In this document: positions 62,005 through 64,000 of the stretch, in pieces
Position numbering within the stretch: the stretch's first letter is position 1
Layout of the letters: each line of letters begins with the position of its first letter
DNA from: Pararhizobium sp.
Lineage (GTDB): Bacteria; Pseudomonadota; Alphaproteobacteria; Rhizobiales; Rhizobiaceae
Direction: 5' to 3'
DNA: 64,000 nt
Assembly: GCA_030655075.1 (NCBI GenBank)
Contig: JAURWE010000131.1
Coordinates: forward strand, 1 to 64,000
Position numbers and translations under genes: made by a program
Notes under the pieces: generated by a model
Database searches by the model: none
Seen by the model: only the letters and a program-made list of their open reading frames with translations
What the model was told of the DNA's origin: nothing

Positions 62005-62787
62005 TCACCCCGCCTTCACCTTTTTCTTTTTCGGCGGCGTGCGCAGCACATGGGTGAAATCGGAATTGTAGAGATCGCTGTCGCGGAACTGCACGTCGCC
62101 GAACACCTTGCCGACCAGAATGAGCGCCGTGCGGGTGATCTTCGATTTGCGTACGTCCTCCTTCATACCGGCCAGCGTCGTGCGGATGAAGAGTTCGTCC
62201 GGCCAGGTGGCGCGATAGGCGATGACGACGGGGCAATCGCCGCCATAGTAGGGCGCCAGCGCCTCGCGCACATAGGCGAGATTGCGGATCGACAGGTGGA
62301 TGGCGAGCGTTGCACCGGAGCGGCCGAGAATTTCCAGCGTCTCGCCCTTCGGCATCGATGAGGCCTTCATCTCCGTGCGGGTGATGATGATCGTCTGAGC
62401 CACTTCCGGCAGGGTCAGCTCGGTCTTCAGCCGCGCCGCCGCTCCGGCAAAGGCCGGAACGCCCGGCACGACATCATAGGGAATGCCCAGTGCATCGAGC
62501 CGGCGCATCTGCTCGGCAATGGCACCATAGATCGACGGATCGCCGGAATGGACGCGGGCAACATGGTGGCCGCGCCCATGCGCCGCCTCGATCTCGGCGA
62601 TGATCTCGTCGAGATGCATCGGCGCCGTGTCCTTGACGATGGCGCCCTCGGGCGCTGCCTTCACCGTCTCTTCCGGCACCAGCGAGCCCGCATAGAGGCA
62701 GACCGGGCACTGTTCGATGAGGCGCAGGCCGCGCACGGTGATGAGGTCGGCAGCACCCGGTCCGGCGCCGATGAAATAGACGGTCAT
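62005..62787 (-). CDS. cobM: Precorrin-4 C11-methyltransferase CobM
   Basis: 260 residues, tetrapyrrole methylase fold. 'VYFIGAGPGAADLITVRGLR', 'VARVHSGDPSIYGAIAEQMR' and 'VVPGVPAFAGAAARLKTELT'. It adds the C11 methyl group of the corrin ring. The C-terminus has a basic tail (PPKKKKVKAG). It lies 46 bases after the CobJ stop in the same minus-strand unit. Confidence 0.95.
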   Translation of the reverse strand: MTVYFIGAGPGAADLITVRGLRLIEQCPVCLYAGSLVPEETVKAAPEGAIVKDTAPMHLDEIIAEIEAAHGRGHHVARVHSGDPSIYGAIAEQMRRLDALGIPYDVVPGVPAFAGAAARLKTELTLPEVAQTIIITRTEMKASSMPKGETLEILGRSGATLAIHLSIRNLAYVREALAPYYGGDCPVVIAYRATWPDELFIRTTLAGMKEDVRKSKITRTALILVGKVFGDVQFRDSDLYNSDFTHVLRTPPKKKKVKAG

Positions 62788-62833
62788 GAGGTTCTGTCCT
62801 TGAAAAGCAAATGCAAAACGAAAGCGGCTGTCA

Positions 62834-64000
62834 TCATTCGGCGGCCACCATGCCGGTGCCGCTTTTTCCGGAATAGCCGCGCGGCGTGTAGACCCAGGTG
62901 CGGCCGTCGCCGGTGCTCACCGTGCGGCTTTCCGACGAACCGACGACGACGACGGTCAGCATGTCGACCTCGTCGACATTGAGCTGACCGAGCGGCACGA
63001 CGCGCACGAGTTCGCCGTCGCGGCCGAGATTGGTGGCGAGAATGACCGGCGTATCGAAGGGCCGGTGTTCGAGCAACCGGTCGCGGGCGTAGGCCAGCTG
63101 CGTGCGCCGCTTCATCGACACCGGATTGTAGAAGGCAATGACGAAATCGCCCTCCGCCGCAGCCTTGACGCGCCGCTGAATATGCTCCCACGGCGTCAAG
63201 AGGTCGGAGAGCGAAATCGTGCAGAAATCATGGCCGAGCGGCGCGCCAATACGGGCGGCGGCGGCCTGAAGCGCCGAAATGCCCGGCGACACCTGCACCT
63301 CGATGCGGCTGGCCGCATCCGAAATCCCGCCCTTGTCGAACAGCTCGAAGACCAGCGTCGCCATGGCATAGATGCCGGCATCACCGGAGCAGACCAGCGA
63401 CACGGTCTTGCCGGCGCCGGCCAGTTCCATCGCATGCACGACGCGCGCCTCTTCCTTGCCGAGATCGAAATCATGACGGGTCTTGCCGCTGGTGAGCGGC
63501 CCGAGCAGATCGAGATAGAGCGAATAGCCGACGAGATCGCTCGACGCGCCGACCAGCGCCGAAACCTCCGGCGAACGCCAGCCATCCGAGCCCGGGCCGA
63601 TGCCGACGACGTTCAATTTGCCGCGCGCCCGGCCCACCGCATCTGCATCGACGATCGACGCCGCACGGCCGATGGCAGCCGTCGCACCCTTCGACTTGAT
63701 CTTCGGAAATACCAGTGCGCCCTCGGCGCCGACGCCGGCCAGCGCAGCCCCTTCGGCCACGCCATGGCAGCCGACTTCGGCAAAGACGATATCGGAGGGA
63801 TTTTGCAGACGCGGTGTCTCAGCCTCAAGGCTCCCCGCCGTAAAGAACCGGGCGGGAACATCGAGATGGCGGGCAACCGCATGGATCGCCGTCTCGTCAG
63901 CCTTCAGATCGATCGAGGCGACGCAGGCGATGCTGTCGCGGGCAAACCCGCTTTCCGACAGCGCCTGTTCCGCAAGCGCTATCGCCTCCTCCGTCGACGC
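62834..64000 (-). CDS. cobJ: CbiG_C/CobE domain fused to precorrin-3B C17-methyltransferase CobJ (5' end outside window)
   Basis: At least 388 residues, open to the window edge. The C-terminal 250 or so are CobJ: 'KLNVVGIGPGSDGWRSPEVS', 'VSLVCSGDAGIYAMATLVFE', 'VSPGISALQAAAARIGAPLG' and 'VIAFYNPVSMKRRTQLAYAR'. Before it, in the same frame, come 'DSIACVASIDLKADETAIHA', 'FTAGSLEAETPRLQNPSDIV' and 'FAEVGCHGVAEGAALAGVGA', the CbiG C-terminal/CobE domain. A GTG at 63760 might look like a start but lies inside that domain. Whether a full CbiG lies upstream cannot be seen. Confidence 0.93.
   Translation of the reverse strand, partial: ASTEEAIALAEQALSESGFARDSIACVASIDLKADETAIHAVARHLDVPARFFTAGSLEAETPRLQNPSDIVFAEVGCHGVAEGAALAGVGAEGALVFPKIKSKGATAAIGRAASIVDADAVGRARGKLNVVGIGPGSDGWRSPEVSALVGASSDLVGYSLYLDLLGPLTSGKTRHDFDLGKEEARVVHAMELAGAGKTVSLVCSGDAGIYAMATLVFELFDKGGISDAASRIEVQVSPGISALQAAAARIGAPLGHDFCTISLSDLLTPWEHIQRRVKAAAEGDFVIAFYNPVSMKRRTQLAYARDRLLEHRPFDTPVILATNLGRDGELVRVVPLGQLNVDEVDMLTVVVVGSSESRTVSTGDGRTWVYTPRGYSGKSGTGMVAAE

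Overview
The window looks like chromosomal DNA of a Rhizobiaceae bacterium (Rhizobium, Agrobacterium, Ensifer and relatives). It carries the acpXL-fabZXL-fabF2XL-fabF1XL-adh2XL-lpxXL cluster that makes the very-long-chain fatty acid of rhizobial lipid A, a largely aerobic-type cob gene set, a PRC-barrel stress gene of rhizobial type, Zur-controlled zinc genes and high GC content. I saw no rRNA, tRNA, transposase, CRISPR array or cobalamin riboswitch. Species cannot be fixed from the sequence alone.

Layout, left: 1-297 is the end of dinB. 743-9726 is an lsr (autoinducer-2 uptake and processing) locus: lsrACDB plus a class II aldolase on the minus strand, diverging from lsrR-lsrK-lsrG on the plus strand, with a perfect palindrome in the shared promoter region. 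Two transglutaminase-like proteins follow. 12.1-18.1 kb is an accessory stretch holding a PAS-GGDEF-EAL protein, an EAL protein, several small unknown proteins, a 25-residue putative lipoprotein, a PRC-barrel gene broken by one missing base, and three candidate EcfG (general stress sigma factor) promoters. 18.3-20.7 kb holds a MOSC protein and a convergent, overlapping FAD/NAD(P)-binding protein. 20.9-22.4 kb is a scrap yard of four truncated genes on alternating strands.

Middle: zur-znuB-znuC diverge from znuA-zigA. Three palindromes of the TGTAAT-N3-ATTACA or GTTAT-N3-ATAAC type sit exactly where Zur boxes should be. ZnuA, ZnuB and especially ZnuC have His-rich segments. Next come a GT41/OGT-like glycosyltransferase, an RcnB-like periplasmic protein and a TRAP transporter whose binding-protein gene faces its two membrane genes across a duplicated palindromic repeat. 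34.1-46.3 kb is a sugar locus, probably for beta-mannosides: aldo/keto reductase, Gfo/Idh/MocA dehydrogenase, TIM-barrel isomerase, lyxose/mannose-type isomerase, GH2 beta-mannosidase and a complete ABC importer on the minus strand, with a divergent LacI regulator and matching CG-centred operators. gnd (6-phosphogluconate dehydrogenase) follows.

Right: after an SRPBCC protein and a PAS protein comes the complete lipid A very-long-chain fatty acid cluster, where FabF2XL has lost its catalytic Cys and one His. Then an L,D-transpeptidase and the cobalamin genes cobD-cobC-cobB-cobA, divergent cbiD-cobK, and cobM plus a CbiG_C/CobE-CobJ fusion that runs off the right edge. CbiD and a CbiG/CobE-like domain among aerobic-type genes suggest that ring C1 methylation may use the CbiD route. 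A third copy of the intergenic repeat lies between cobK and cobM.
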